Positions 25,752 through 36,025 are shown, counted from the first letter of the stretch. The stretch: DNA of 47,938 bases from Opitutus sp. GAS368 (GCA_943329925.2 CALQFT020000008.1:1-47938), one strand, 5' to 3'. Numbers and translations: made by a program. Notes: generated from the letters alone by a model not told the origin.

Positions 25752-28370
25752 ATGTCCCCTCGCCCATTCCTTTGCCTCCTTGCATCATTGGCTTTGTTGG
25801 TTCCAGCAGCCTCTGCCACGGAATGGTTTGTTTCGCCAAAAGGGAACGACGCTTGGAGCGGCAGGCAACCCGCTGCGCAAACCAGCGGCAACGAGGGACC
25901 ATTCGTTACATTTGAGCGGGCGCGCCGGGCAATCCGTGAATCCCGAACGGCGGGCGACACTTCGCAGCAAACCGTCAGTGTACGCGCAGGAACCTACCGG
26001 ATGAGCGAGGCGTTGACCTTGGGTAAGGCGGATTCCGGCGAGGAGGGTTCCCCAGTGATTTGGCGCGCCTTTCCTGGGGAAAAACCAATTCTCAGTGGTG
26101 CAGTGATACTGGAGGGGTGGACGCCGTGGAAAAATGGCATTTTCAAAGCACCTCTCGGATCAGCAGGTAAAGGCAAAGGCGTACGCCAGCTCCTTTTAAA
26201 CGGTCAACGACAGACTCTTGCCAGATATCCTAACTCGACCCCGGAGGACCCTGTGGCGGGCGGCTGGGCCTTCGCTGACGGACAACTCTGGCCGATGTAC
26301 GCCGACATCCCCGGCGAGGACAAACACACGCTGCAAGTCAAACCTCCAGACTGGCGAACATGGGCGAAGCCTTCGCAAGTCGAGTTGTGTATTTTCCCGC
26401 GCTTTAATTGGTGGAACAATCGGGTGCGCGTGCAATCGGTGGATCCCGTTTCCAGCAAGGTCACCCTCGCTGGAGATTGCTCGTACGCGATACGCAGCGG
26501 AGATCGATTCTTTTTTCAAAACGCTCTCGAAGAACTGGATACTCCGGGGGAATGGTACGCCGATGCGGAGGAAGGCGTGCTTTATTTCTGGCCCCCGGCG
26601 GGGAGCAAACCGGAAGAAGCAACACCCGTTATTGCGCAAACTTTGCTAAAAATGGAAGCCGGCGCCCATGACATTCTGTGGCGGGGATTTATCATGGAGG
26701 GGTGCGACGCCTCTGCTGTGGTTCTCGCAGAGACACGGCGGTGTGTTGTAGAGCACAACTGGATTCGGGCGGCAGGAGACTGGAACGGACACGGCGTCTC
26801 AGTCTCAAAAGGAGTTGAAAACCGCGTGCGACACAACCAGTTGGAGCAAATCGGAAACACGGCTATCACGCTCAACGGAGGTGATATCCCAACGCTCACA
26901 GAAGCTAACAATGTGGCTGAGCACAACGAAATCCACCACTTTGGCCTCTACTACAAACAGGGCGTGGGCGTCTCCATTTCCGGGGTGGGCAATCGGGCAC
27001 TGCACAATCACATTCATCACGGCCCCCGCTTCGGAATCGACCACAACGGCAACCGTAATGAAATAGCGTTCAACCACATTCACGATGTCTCCCTAGAAAC
27101 CGAGGATACCGGCGCCATCTACTCAAACGGAAGAAACTGGATCACCCCACGAGGCACGAGCATCAATTACAACTTCATTCACGATATCCCCGGCTTCTCC
27201 ATGCACAACGGAGAGGCAGTCACCCCTAACTTTGCTTGGGGCATCTATCTCGATGATAATTCTGGCGGGGTGAACGTCTTCGGTAACATCGTCACTCGCT
27301 GCGGACGAGGAGGCATGCACGCCCACGGAGCACGAGACTGCATCGTGCAAAACAACATCTTCTCAGGCAACAGAGACTGGCAGGTGGACTTCCACGGCTG
27401 GAGTATCCAGCAAAACTTCTGGGAAAAGCACATGCCAGCAATGGTGAAAGGTTACGAATCTGTAGCCGGAAATGAGGAATGGAAAACCATGCGAGGAATG
27501 GAGTTGCACCCAAATAATGCTCCCCTCCCCGATGGCCTGACCATGCGAGGCAACCGCTTTGAGAAAAACATCGTGGTGTCGCCTAAAGCGGAGGTGCCAG
27601 TGATGAGCATCTTGCGGGTGCCCTTCAGCCATAACACATTTGAATCCAATTTATATTGGACGCCGGAGGGAACGATCCGAACGGGCTTCCAGTCTGCAGG
27701 TCCAAACGAAGGAGACAATCTGCTCGCTCCATTCTCCGGCGAACCCGGCGAAATGCCGACAGGCTGGCGCTGGGGCACAAAACCCAACGGCAGTCCCCTC
27801 GCCGCCTTGGCCCGAAATGAGAAAGGCGTTACAAGCTTCCAAATCTCCTCCGAAGGCGCGGATTCCAAAAAGATTCAACCCCTTGTGTTCGGTAATGATA
27901 TCAATTTAGAAGCAGGCGTAACCTACCGCCTGAGCGCTCGCGTGCGGGCAACGGTGCCGGGGCGAGCCGCATTGAGTATGCAGTCGTTTATTCCAAAGGT
28001 GTACTTTTGGATTAGCCCAAAAAGCGAAGTAGAAGTCTCCACCGAATGGAAGAATCTGGAGTGGGTATTCGAGGTCCCAGCCCCTGGCAAACCTAACTGG
28101 GTTGAACAAATGAAACAGTTCTCAGCCCGCATAGGATGGCGCTGCAACAATGGCCAGTTAGAGATCGCGGACCTTCAATTGCATCGCGCCGCGCCCAAAA
28201 CTGAATGGGATTCCTGGCGCGCCAACGGCGTCGACTCGCGCTCCCTTGTCGCCGACCCCTTGTGGGATGATGTCAAAACCTTTACCCTCCAAAAGGATTC
28301 ACCGGCTTGGCAACTAGGCTTCCAACGAATTCCCGTCGAGGAAATTGGCCCACAACCCGAGAGCCACTGA
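25752..28370 (+). CDS. Large secreted right-handed parallel beta-helix protein
   Basis: An 872-residue exported protein: signal peptide (MSPRPFLCLLASLALLVPAASA), then FVSPKGNDAWSG and a pectate-lyase-like beta-helix over about residues 290-640, with Asn-rich turns such as VENRVRHNQLEQIGNTAITLNG, HNEIHHFGLYY and RNEIAFNHIHDVSLETEDTGAI. Residues about 700-830 form a beta-sandwich of carbohydrate-binding type (YRLSARVRATVPGRAALSMQ). Such proteins usually cleave or bind acidic polysaccharides; the catalytic set is not identifiable by eye. Start ATG at 25752. It precedes the fumarase by 95 bp and is probably an independent unit. Confidence 0.85.
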   Translation: MSPRPFLCLLASLALLVPAASATEWFVSPKGNDAWSGRQPAAQTSGNEGPFVTFERARRAIRESRTAGDTSQQTVSVRAGTYRMSEALTLGKADSGEEGSPVIWRAFPGEKPILSGAVILEGWTPWKNGIFKAPLGSAGKGKGVRQLLLNGQRQTLARYPNSTPEDPVAGGWAFADGQLWPMYADIPGEDKHTLQVKPPDWRTWAKPSQVELCIFPRFNWWNNRVRVQSVDPVSSKVTLAGDCSYAIRSGDRFFFQNALEELDTPGEWYADAEEGVLYFWPPAGSKPEEATPVIAQTLLKMEAGAHDILWRGFIMEGCDASAVVLAETRRCVVEHNWIRAAGDWNGHGVSVSKGVENRVRHNQLEQIGNTAITLNGGDIPTLTEANNVAEHNEIHHFGLYYKQGVGVSISGVGNRALHNHIHHGPRFGIDHNGNRNEIAFNHIHDVSLETEDTGAIYSNGRNWITPRGTSINYNFIHDIPGFSMHNGEAVTPNFAWGIYLDDNSGGVNVFGNIVTRCGRGGMHAHGARDCIVQNNIFSGNRDWQVDFHGWSIQQNFWEKHMPAMVKGYESVAGNEEWKTMRGMELHPNNAPLPDGLTMRGNRFEKNIVVSPKAEVPVMSILRVPFSHNTFESNLYWTPEGTIRTGFQSAGPNEGDNLLAPFSGEPGEMPTGWRWGTKPNGSPLAALARNEKGVTSFQISSEGADSKKIQPLVFGNDINLEAGVTYRLSARVRATVPGRAALSMQSFIPKVYFWISPKSEVEVSTEWKNLEWVFEVPAPGKPNWVEQMKQFSARIGWRCNNGQLEIADLQLHRAAPKTEWDSWRANGVDSRSLVADPLWDDVKTFTLQKDSPAWQLGFQRIPVEEIGPQPESH

Positions 28371-28465
28371 GCTGCGCCCAACCCGTTCCAAACTCCACCC
28401 ACCGCTTCGAGATAGCCCCATTACTTCTCCTTTAGTGCGATACTCATCGCCACTAGTCTCATCCC

Positions 28466-30142
28466 ATGGCAACGCCCGCGTTCTCCTACCAAGACCTTTT
28501 TCAACTCAGCCCTGACCACACCGAATACCGTTTCCTTTCCAAGGAAGGCGTGTCCATCTCGGAATTCGAGGGCCAACCGGTTCTAAAGGTGGATCCCTCC
28601 GCGCTCACATTCCTCGCGAGGCAAGCCTTTCACGACTGCTCTTTTATGCTGAGGAAGAAGCATCTACAACAAGTAGCAGCTATTCTTCAGGATCCCGAAG
28701 CATCCACCAACGACCATTACGTGGCGCTGACATTGCTTAAAAATGCGGAAATCGCCGCTCAAGGAATTCTCCCATTTTGCCAGGACACAGGAACGGCCAC
28801 TGTGATTGGAAAAAAGGGACAGCATGTGTGGACCGGCGCGGACGACGCGGAGTGGATTTCCAGAGGAGTGCATGAATGTTATACCACAGAAAACCTGCGA
28901 TACTCCCAGACCGCACCTCTGGACATGTATCAAGAGGTAAATACGGGCACCAACTTGCCCGCTCAAATCGATTTGTATGCCACTGCCGGAGACCAATATG
29001 AATTTTTGTTTGTAGCCAAGGGAGGCGGATCGGCTAACAAGACTTTCCTTTTTCAGGAGACTAAGGCGCTGCTCAACCCGAAGAGTCTGGAAGCCTTTTT
29101 CCTGCAGAAAATGACCTCCCTAGGAACCTCCGCCTGCCCACCTTACCATCTCGTTTTTGTGATCGGCGGCACCAGCGCTGAAGCCTGCTTGAAGACGGTA
29201 AAGCTCGCCTCGGCAAAGTATCTCGATGGCCTTCCAACCAGTGGAGACGCCCACGGCCGCGCCTTCCGTGATTTGGAAGCAGAAAAGCTGGCGTTGCATC
29301 TCGCTCAGACCACCGGTATCGGAGCGCAATTCGGCGGCAAATACTTCGCTCTGGATGTGCGAGTGATTCGATTGCCAAGACACGGCGCGAGTTGTCCGGT
29401 AGGCGTCGGGGTTTCCTGTTCAGCAGACCGCAACATTAAAGCTAAGATCAATCGGGATGGGATTTGGCTGGAACAATTGGAAGAGGATCCCGGTCGGTTC
29501 ATCCCGGAATCGCTGCGTTTGATCAAGAGTGACAACGGAGTCCACATAGACCTCAACCAACCCATGTCTGCGATCCTCGCCGAACTCTCCAAGCTACCCG
29601 TCACCACGCGCGTCTCACTCAGCGGTCCACTGGTAGTCGCCCGCGATATCGCCCACGCGAAGCTCAAGGAGCGCGTCGATGCAGGCCTAGGATTACCCGA
29701 CTATTTCCTGCAACATCCAGTCTACTACGCCGGCCCAGCCAAGACGCCCAAAGGTTACGCCTCTGGGAGCTTCGGCCCGACAACAGCTGGTCGAATGGAT
29801 AGTTACGTTGATCTTTTTCAAAGCCTCGGCGGCTCAATGGTCATGCTTGCCAAAGGCAACCGTAGCGCACAGGTCACCGATTCCTGCAAAAAACACGGAG
29901 GCTTTTATCTCGGCAGTATCGGAGGACCGGCTGCGATCCTCGCAAAGGAAAACATCAAAAAAGTTGAAGTCCTCGAGTTTGCAGAGCTCGGAATGGAAGC
30001 TGTCTGGAAAATTGAAGTCGAAAACTTTCCCGCCTTTATTCTTGTCGACGACAAGGGCAATGACTTTTTTGCGAGCGGTTGCGCCAAGTGCCTCACGGCA
30101 ACCGCAACAACGACTGCTGGCGTGAGAGGTAAATCTGGATAA
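28466..30142 (+). CDS. Class I fumarate hydratase (4Fe-4S)
   Basis: A 558-residue class I fumarase of the FumA/FumB type, which hydrates fumarate to L-malate in the TCA cycle. The three cluster cysteines sit at the same numbers as in the E. coli enzyme: Cys105 (PFCQDTGT), Cys224 (GTSACPPYH) and Cys318 (GVSCSADRN). The N-terminal hydratase domain (to about 340) and C-terminal swivelling domain ([40 protein letters not shown]...) are both present in one chain. Length is normal. The 4Fe-4S cluster makes the enzyme oxygen-sensitive, so the host probably has a low-oxygen lifestyle or a second fumarase elsewhere. Confidence 0.97.
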   Translation: MATPAFSYQDLFQLSPDHTEYRFLSKEGVSISEFEGQPVLKVDPSALTFLARQAFHDCSFMLRKKHLQQVAAILQDPEASTNDHYVALTLLKNAEIAAQGILPFCQDTGTATVIGKKGQHVWTGADDAEWISRGVHECYTTENLRYSQTAPLDMYQEVNTGTNLPAQIDLYATAGDQYEFLFVAKGGGSANKTFLFQETKALLNPKSLEAFFLQKMTSLGTSACPPYHLVFVIGGTSAEACLKTVKLASAKYLDGLPTSGDAHGRAFRDLEAEKLALHLAQTTGIGAQFGGKYFALDVRVIRLPRHGASCPVGVGVSCSADRNIKAKINRDGIWLEQLEEDPGRFIPESLRLIKSDNGVHIDLNQPMSAILAELSKLPVTTRVSLSGPLVVARDIAHAKLKERVDAGLGLPDYFLQHPVYYAGPAKTPKGYASGSFGPTTAGRMDSYVDLFQSLGGSMVMLAKGNRSAQVTDSCKKHGGFYLGSIGGPAAILAKENIKKVEVLEFAELGMEAVWKIEVENFPAFILVDDKGNDFFASGCAKCLTATATTTAGVRGKSG

Positions 30143-30176
30143 GGTTCCTAAAAGTTTGTCCGCAAAAAGCCATCCC

Positions 30177-31232
30177 ATGGAAAGCCCTCGAAGCCGCCGT
30201 CAGTTTCTTAAAACATTTTCCGTGCGTTTTAGCGCAGCGACAGTCGCCGGGTTGTACTTTGCAGACGGACATTTGTTTGGGGAGAACCTGCAGAGTTCTC
30301 CAACCAAACGCACCCCGCAAACACCCTTGGAGCCGATGCTTCCGGAGAGTCATCTCTTGGACGAGACCTGGCCAGCACTCGCCCCGCCATCGTACCCCGA
30401 GCCCTGTCAATTCACCGGAGTGGCGGTCGCCAAAGACGGTACAATCTTCGCCTTAAATCACGGCGAAAACCACTCGGACCCCGCCTTGGGTTATTTGAAG
30501 AAATTGATCAGAAAGCCCGCGGTGCTGGTGATCGATCCGAAAACGGGAAAGCTTTTACGCTCATGGGGCAGCAATCTTTTCATGCTTCCCCATCACATCA
30601 GCATAGACGCCGCCGGGAATGTCTGGGTGATTGATGGTGCCTTGAAGAGCGTTTTTAAGTTCGATGTGAACGGGGGCAAACTTTTGGAACTCAATGGCCC
30701 GGAGATTGGCTTTCAAATGCCCACAGATGTCGCGTTTTTCAAGGATGGCTCCTTCCTCGTAACCGATGGCTCAATCATAAAACGCGGCTTGCGTTTCGAC
30801 GCCGACGGAACGCTCACCGGAGAATGGGGCGAAAAGGGTGACGGACTCGCGCAGTTCCACACGCCTCACTCCATTGCGATAGATGATTCTGATTTGGTCT
30901 ATATTGCGGACCGGGAAAATCGTTGGGTTCAAGTACTTAATGCGGAGGGGGAACTGCAAACGACTTGGACCAAGCTCGGTCGCCCGAGCTGCATACGGTT
31001 CCACGCTGGATCAATTTGGGTGCTCTCAAATTTCAATGCGGCAAAAGGGATTGTCCGACGATTCAACCTCAAAGGACAGCTCATGGAAGCTTTCCACACC
31101 AAGCCGCCCGGAACCAAACGAGACTTTGAATGGCCACACGGCCTTGCTGTCACTGATGGAGGCAACACGGTCTATGTCGGATTCATCCTCACCAGCCGCC
31201 AAGTCGTGCGGTACAGGCGTAAGCCAAACTAG
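30177..31232 (+). CDS. Tat-exported NHL-repeat propeller (amidating-lyase-like)
   Basis: A 351-residue protein. The ATG at 30177 gives an N-terminus with SRRQFLK, a textbook twin-arginine motif, followed by a hydrophobic segment, so it is exported folded. NHL blades follow (CQFTGVAVAKDGTIFALNHG, LPHHISIDAAGNVWVIDG, MPTDVAFFKDGSFLVTDG, HTPHSIAIDDSDLVYIADREN, WPHGLAVTDGGNTVYVGF). The spacing of His/Asp residues resembles peptidyl-alpha-hydroxyglycine alpha-amidating lyases, but identity at the active site cannot be judged here. It follows the fumarase by 34 bp. Its TAG stop overlaps the stop of the opposing acyltransferase. Confidence 0.8.
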   Translation: MESPRSRRQFLKTFSVRFSAATVAGLYFADGHLFGENLQSSPTKRTPQTPLEPMLPESHLLDETWPALAPPSYPEPCQFTGVAVAKDGTIFALNHGENHSDPALGYLKKLIRKPAVLVIDPKTGKLLRSWGSNLFMLPHHISIDAAGNVWVIDGALKSVFKFDVNGGKLLELNGPEIGFQMPTDVAFFKDGSFLVTDGSIIKRGLRFDADGTLTGEWGEKGDGLAQFHTPHSIAIDDSDLVYIADRENRWVQVLNAEGELQTTWTKLGRPSCIRFHAGSIWVLSNFNAAKGIVRRFNLKGQLMEAFHTKPPGTKRDFEWPHGLAVTDGGNTVYVGFILTSRQVVRYRRKPN

Positions 31233-32411
31233 CTTTTACGCGCAGAGTAAAGGCGATCCGTCAGGGCATTAACCGCCCTTTCCAAAGCAATACTCCCCGC
31301 GCTCAGCACCCACAGCACCCCCACACTGACCAGAAGAAACTGCCACACCGCCAAGCTTTTAATTCTTTGCCCAAACCATGTAACCAACGGTTGATGCGTA
31401 AGGAAAAGCCCAAAGGAATAAGTGCCAACCAGACTCATCCATTTGCTCGCAGACGCTGACTTTTCGAGCACCCCACACAGGCCGACGACAACCAAAGTGC
31501 AGCAGATGGCAGTGTAACAGTCCGCGAAAATATATGCAGTTCCCGTCTGGAATTGGGGAGCAAACGCATACAGGGCCAGGCCTAAAGCAACCGCCCGCGG
31601 CCCAAGAATCCAACGCTCCACCATCGTGGAATTTCGCAAATGGCTTATACCTAGAATCATGCCAATCGCAAATTCGGGAAGCCTCGAAAGAGCGTTGGCA
31701 CCCAGAAGCCAAAGACCATTCGCTTTCCATTCCACCAGAAGCATATACCGCATCCCAAATCCAATTGCTGCCGCCGCGATGCCAAAGCGCACCAGTCCGA
31801 GCTTGCGCATTCCCACAAACAAGACTGGGAAGATCGCGTATAATTGAATCAGCATGGCAAAGTACCACCACGCCGCATTCCCATATAAAAATGTGGTCTC
31901 CAAGTTAATCCAACGCAGACCAGTAAGACTAACCAGGAAACGGCTATCTATCGGCTCCAACCAAGTAAACGGCATCAGGAGCAGCAGGAGGTGCGCACAC
32001 CAGTACATCGGGTAGAGACGAACGAAGCGTGCCTCATACCAATTTCGCCACTCTATCGGTCCCTTCTCCGCGCGGCGCCATGTGGCAGTTGCGAGTGACC
32101 ACCCGCCGAGCAATACAAACAAACAAACCGACCGCATGAAAACCGACTTGAGAAACCGCCAACCAAGCGATGTTTCCCAGAGTCGCAGCACACGAACCCA
32201 GAGAATCCCACGAATGAGGCCCAATAAGGTCATTTAAAAAATGACCTGACATCGGAGACGGAGTACCAGGCGCGGCATCCGTATCCACGTAGTTGGTAAA
32301 AAAATGAAAATATACCACCCAAAGAATTCCAATACCTTTGGCTAGGTCAATCCATACCAGTCTTTTAGTGGGTTGTGAAACAGCAGTGGGGATGGAGGCG
32401 GGGTGTTGCAT
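31229..32411 (-). pseudogene. Acyltransferase 3 family membrane protein, frameshifted
   Basis: An O-acetyl/acyltransferase of the acyltransferase-3 family, broken into two frames. The first part, from the ATG at 32411, has KRLVWIDLAKGIGILWVVYFHFF (the family signature) and continues to FHAVGLFV, then runs into nonsense. The second frame carries FVLLGGWSLATATW, YEARFVRLYPMYWCAHLLLLL and further membrane helices to the stop at 31229. The switch is exactly at (CAAA)3 at 32116-32127 (TTTG three times on the coding strand); removing one unit gives VGLFVLLGGWSL and a continuous protein of 392 residues. The gene is therefore interrupted, phase-variable or mis-sequenced at that tract. It follows the transglutaminase by 113 bp. 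Confidence 0.85.
32116..32127. repeat. (CAAA)3 tandem tract in the acyltransferase
   Basis: Three CAAA units (TTTG on the coding strand) lie at the frame change of the acyltransferase. Losing or gaining one unit shifts the frame by one base, so the tract can act as an on/off point by slipped-strand mispairing. Three units is short for an efficient phase switch. Confidence 0.75.
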
Positions 32412-32524
32412 CGGGGCGAGATTGGCTGACTCGTTTAAGTCGGCAAAATGGATGCCATCATTAATGCCGCACGTTAAAAAATGGAAACTCCGAAAACGTA
32501 CGCCGCTGGATCTGAATCCGGAAC

Positions 32525-33370
32525 TCACGCCCGTTCTTCAATATGAACACTCACCCGCATCGCGCGGTCGGCAATACCCCAGAAGGTGCCCCGCACCGGT
32601 GCAATGTCTTGATAATCGCGCCCAACCGCGAGGACGACATAGTGTTCGCGGGTGAGACAGTTATTCGTTGGATCCAACCCGTGCCAACCACTGCCGGGCA
32701 CCCAGACTTCCACCCATGCGTGTGAGGCGTGGGCTCCGCGCAAGTCCCGGCGCATCGCATCGTACACATAACCGCTGACATAGCGGGCCGGAATTTGTAC
32801 AGAGCGACAAAGCGCTAACAACAGATGGCTGAAGTCCTGGCAAACACCCTGACGACTGTGAAAAAACTGAGAAGAAGTGGTGAACACATCCGTTACCCCA
32901 GCGAGATATAAACAATTATGGAAAACAAACTCCATTAGCCCCTTAGCCAGCTCGAAACTGTAACGGTGCGAGTGCCGCACATCCACTGCGGCCCGCCAGA
33001 TCTCTGGTGGGAATTCGACGGGACCGGATGGCTGAAGAAAGGGCTGCAGCCGGGACTGATCCTCGGAACAATCAAGCGCACTGAGGGGAACAGCGAGCGG
33101 CTCGCCTGCCGTGTATCGATCGAGCGTATTAACCGAGCTGGTAGTCTCAATCACCAGCTCCTGATGCGGCTCCTCGATTTCGAAATAATTGACAGTGTTC
33201 CCATAGAAATCGACAAACCTTTGGACGCGGCTGGAAGGCAGTACCCGCAGTAAAAAGAACGGAACGTCCTGCCAGCGGCTCTGCACTGGAGACAGTCGTA
33301 GTTCATTGAAGTTTCCATGTACCGGATGCGCATAGCGGTACTCGGTGAGATGGATGATCCGTAACTTCAT
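32525..33370 (-). CDS. Transglutaminase-like cysteine protease-fold protein
   Basis: A 281-residue protein: N-terminal bacterial transglutaminase beta domain (MKLRIIHLTEYRYAHPV, NELRLSPVQSRWQ) and a papain-like transglutaminase core with Cys177 (GVCQDFSHL), His217 (ASHAWVEVW) and Asp233 (GLDPTNN). All catalytic residues are present. No signal peptide, so it probably acts in the cytoplasm. In the cassette with circularly permuted ATP-grasp and alpha-E proteins, members are thought to trim or hydrolyse amide/peptide products; this is inference from gene association. The ATG at 33370 is chosen; upstream residues of the longer frame are unlikely. It follows the alpha-E gene by 83 bp. Confidence 0.93.
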   Translation of the reverse strand: MKLRIIHLTEYRYAHPVHGNFNELRLSPVQSRWQDVPFFLLRVLPSSRVQRFVDFYGNTVNYFEIEEPHQELVIETTSSVNTLDRYTAGEPLAVPLSALDCSEDQSRLQPFLQPSGPVEFPPEIWRAAVDVRHSHRYSFELAKGLMEFVFHNCLYLAGVTDVFTTSSQFFHSRQGVCQDFSHLLLALCRSVQIPARYVSGYVYDAMRRDLRGAHASHAWVEVWVPGSGWHGLDPTNNCLTREHYVVLAVGRDYQDIAPVRGTFWGIADRAMRVSVHIEERA

Positions 33371-33453
33371 GGATTGGAAACAAAGAGCTGGAGCGCAATT
33401 GCGAAACCTGAGCACGCGGCGATATCCGGCGCGGCAAACACCTAAACTTGAAA

Positions 33454-34488
33454 TTACTGCTGCTGTTGCTGTTGCTGGTAGTGGTACCCCAGAGGATCAA
33501 AGGTTGGCAGATGGATGATGTTTTGCGTGGTGTCCTGCGGGATGAGCACGTACGTCTCAAAAATAGCGTGCGCCGTTTCATTGAGGGCCACCTGCAGATC
33601 ATCAATATAGTCATGTAGCCCACGCTCAAGCACATCGGAGGCAGCCGCGAAATTCAGCCGAGCCAGCAAAGCCCCGGCCAACTTCTCGCACCGGTTAGAA
33701 TAACGCCCATTCAAAGTACCAGTGATGTTTCGGAGCATCTCATCGGCCATACGCACGCAAAACCGCACCGAGCGAGGGAAGTCAGTGGAAAGCAGCAAAA
33801 GGTCTAAAACACGCTCAGCCGAAAACTCGGTTCCGTTCACACGCCGATATGAAGCCTGAGCCGAGCACGCCCGCAGAATGGTGCCCCATTCCAACGCTTC
33901 CAAGGCAGTATCGCTCGGATCCGCGGATTGTCCCTTTATGTCCAAAAATCGGCTCGTCTTGTCGGCCCTTTCCAAAAACCTGCCCAATTGCAGAAAATGC
34001 CATCCTTCTGTACGAGATAATGTTGCCGAGGTAATCCCATCGAACAAAAGCGACGACTGGATGATCATTTCAAAGAAGGACTGAGGAGTGGCTTCAAGCA
34101 ATGCCGCCCCCCGATCAGAATCAATCAGTAGATACAATTGATTGAGCTCCGCCCACATCTCGTCGGAAATTTGATCCCGAGCGGTGCGTGCATTTTTTCG
34201 TGCCTCACGAATGCAGGACCTAATGGAGTCGGGATTGCGCTCATCGAGCGTTAGGAAATAGGAGCTATCACCGGGCTGCGGGTCGGGGTAAAGGATGTGA
34301 AATGTGTCCTCCATGGCGGTTGCGGCGAGCACTGGACTCCAGTAATCACCGTCTTTGCGAGCGGCGCCCCTCCCTCCGTCCAGCAGGAGTTCGACGCTCA
34401 CTTGCATAAGGCGCGCAATATTCTCGGCCCGTTCAATATAGCGGGACATCCAATAGAGGTGGTCTGCGACTCGTGATAACATAAACAT
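33454..34488 (-). CDS. Alpha-E domain protein with a polyglutamine tail
   Basis: A 344-residue helical protein of the alpha-E family (MLSRVADHLYWMSRYIERAENIARLM at the start, then repeated helices with HFLQLGRFLERADKTSRFLD, RVLDLLLLSTDFPRSVRF and DVLERGLHDYIDDLQ). The family accompanies circularly permuted ATP-grasp enzymes and transglutaminase-like peptidases; its biochemical role is unknown. The C-terminus is GYHYQQQQQQQ, seven Gln encoded by a CAG/CAA run at 33457-33477, which is unusual and probably variable in length. Two starts (34488 and 34482) are possible. It is 12 bp downstream of the ATP-grasp gene. Confidence 0.92.
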   Translation of the reverse strand: MFMLSRVADHLYWMSRYIERAENIARLMQVSVELLLDGGRGAARKDGDYWSPVLAATAMEDTFHILYPDPQPGDSSYFLTLDERNPDSIRSCIREARKNARTARDQISDEMWAELNQLYLLIDSDRGAALLEATPQSFFEMIIQSSLLFDGITSATLSRTEGWHFLQLGRFLERADKTSRFLDIKGQSADPSDTALEALEWGTILRACSAQASYRRVNGTEFSAERVLDLLLLSTDFPRSVRFCVRMADEMLRNITGTLNGRYSNRCEKLAGALLARLNFAAASDVLERGLHDYIDDLQVALNETAHAIFETYVLIPQDTTQNIIHLPTFDPLGYHYQQQQQQQ

Positions 34489-34500
34489 ATGATTGGCAAA

Positions 34501-35934
34501 TTATTGAGATAGAACCCAAGTATCCTTGCTCCCGCCCCCTTGGGAGGAATTCACCACCAGCGAACCCCGCTTTAGAGCCACACGCGTGAGCCCGCCGGGG
34601 AGCACCTTAACCGTCTCACCGCACAAAATAAACGGCCGCAAATCCACATGCCGCCCCTCCAGCGCGCCGTCAATTAGCGTGGGATGTTGGGAAAAATACA
34701 CGACCGGTTGTGCAATGTAGTTACGCGGCGTCGCCTCAATTCGATGACGGAACTCCTCGATCTCGGCCTTAGTCGCCATCGGACCAATCAGCATTCCATA
34801 GCCCCCGCTTTCATTTGCCGCCTTCACGACCAACTCCGGTAAATGTTCCAAAATGTATTTCCGGTCCTCCTCCCGCCACGCCAAGAATGTTGGAACCTGA
34901 TCCAGAATAGGTTCCTGCCCAAGATAATACCGAATCATATCCGGCACGTAGGCATAAGTGACCTTGTCGTCTGCGACACCTGTGCCAATGGCGTTGGCGA
35001 GAGCAACATTACCACGGCGAACAGCATCGACCAAACCGGGAACGCCCAGCATAGAGTCTTTGCGGAAGACTTTGGGATCGAGGAAATCGTCGTCGATGCG
35101 TCTGTAAATGACGTCCACCTGCTTCAATCCGTGCGTCGTCCGCATGAACACAAATTCATCCAGCACAGTGAGATCCCTGCCCTCTACAATCTCGATTCCC
35201 ATTTGCCTGGCGAGAAATGAGTGCTCAAAATAGGCGCTATTGTGCACCCCCGGAGTGAGTAAGACACAATTTGGAAGCGCTGTCTGTCTCGGGGCAATGT
35301 ACTGCAAGGTCGCCAAGAGATCGGCCGGATAGGTGTCCACCGGTCGGACGCCTGAACTGCCAAAAAGCTGCGGGAAAACCCGCTTCATAGCAGCCCGGTT
35401 TTCAAGCACATACGACACACCCGAGGGACAACGCGCATTGTCCTCTAGGACAAGATAACGACCGTCCCTGTCCCGAATCAGATCTGTGCCACACACGTGG
35501 ATATAGGTGTTGCGGGGGACTTTAATCCCGACAAATTCGGGACGAAAATGAGCAGCACTAAGAACCACCTCTTCGGGGATGACCTTGTCCGAAAGAATCT
35601 TCTGTTCGTGGTAGACGTCGTAAAGAAATAGATTCAACGCCGTGATACGTTGAATTAAACCGGCTTCAACCGTCTCCCACTCCAGTGCAGGAATTAAGCG
35701 AGGCACCGGATCGAAGGGAAACACACGCTCTGTACCACGTTCATCACCGTACACGGTAAAAGTAACACCGTGTTTAAGGAAGAGCAGTTCTAAGTTCTTA
35801 ACTTTGTGAGCTAAATCAGCCGGTTCCAATTGGAAGAGGCGATCCGCTACAGGTTGATAATAAGGACGAACTTGGCCATTGCCATCGATGAGTTCGTCAA
35901 AGAGGTCTGCAGGGCGATAAGGTTTCAGGAGCAC
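34501..35934 (-). CDS. Circularly permuted ATP-grasp protein (peptide ligase-like)
   Basis: A 477-residue ATP-grasp protein of the circularly permuted type. Visible segments: [41 protein letters not shown], the basic/ATP-site motifs [35 protein letters not shown], and the displaced N-terminal strand [15 protein letters not shown] and [11 protein letters not shown] near the end. Members of this group probably form amide bonds between amino acids and a carboxylate. The start is a GTG at 35934; no upstream start codon exists before a stop. It leads an operon with alpha-E and transglutaminase genes; a promoter candidate lies 63 bp upstream. Confidence 0.93.
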   Translation of the reverse strand: MLLKPYRPADLFDELIDGNGQVRPYYQPVADRLFQLEPADLAHKVKNLELLFLKHGVTFTVYGDERGTERVFPFDPVPRLIPALEWETVEAGLIQRITALNLFLYDVYHEQKILSDKVIPEEVVLSAAHFRPEFVGIKVPRNTYIHVCGTDLIRDRDGRYLVLEDNARCPSGVSYVLENRAAMKRVFPQLFGSSGVRPVDTYPADLLATLQYIAPRQTALPNCVLLTPGVHNSAYFEHSFLARQMGIEIVEGRDLTVLDEFVFMRTTHGLKQVDVIYRRIDDDFLDPKVFRKDSMLGVPGLVDAVRRGNVALANAIGTGVADDKVTYAYVPDMIRYYLGQEPILDQVPTFLAWREEDRKYILEHLPELVVKAANESGGYGMLIGPMATKAEIEEFRHRIEATPRNYIAQPVVYFSQHPTLIDGALEGRHVDLRPFILCGETVKVLPGGLTRVALKRGSLVVNSSQGGGSKDTWVLSQ

Positions 35935-35996
35935 ACAATCTTTATCAGCAAATGCCCTGCCACAAACTTTAACTGCTTACACATCAGACTATAACA

Positions 35997-36025
35997 TATA
36001 TATGGCAACATTTTGACTGTGTAAA
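35997..36025 (-). promoter_or_regulatory. Sigma-70-type promoter candidate for the ATP-grasp operon
   Basis: On the minus strand TTTACA (36025-36020) and TATATA (36002-35997) are separated by exactly 17 bases, and the gene starts about 63 bases further on. The region around is AT-rich and free of genes. The -35 matches five of six and the -10 four of six consensus bases. Confidence 0.5.

Noticed and set aside
32080-32140. Programmed ribosomal frameshift in the acyltransferase
   Set aside because: No typical X-XXY-YYZ slippery heptamer or following structure; a tandem-unit gain or loss explains the frame change more simply.
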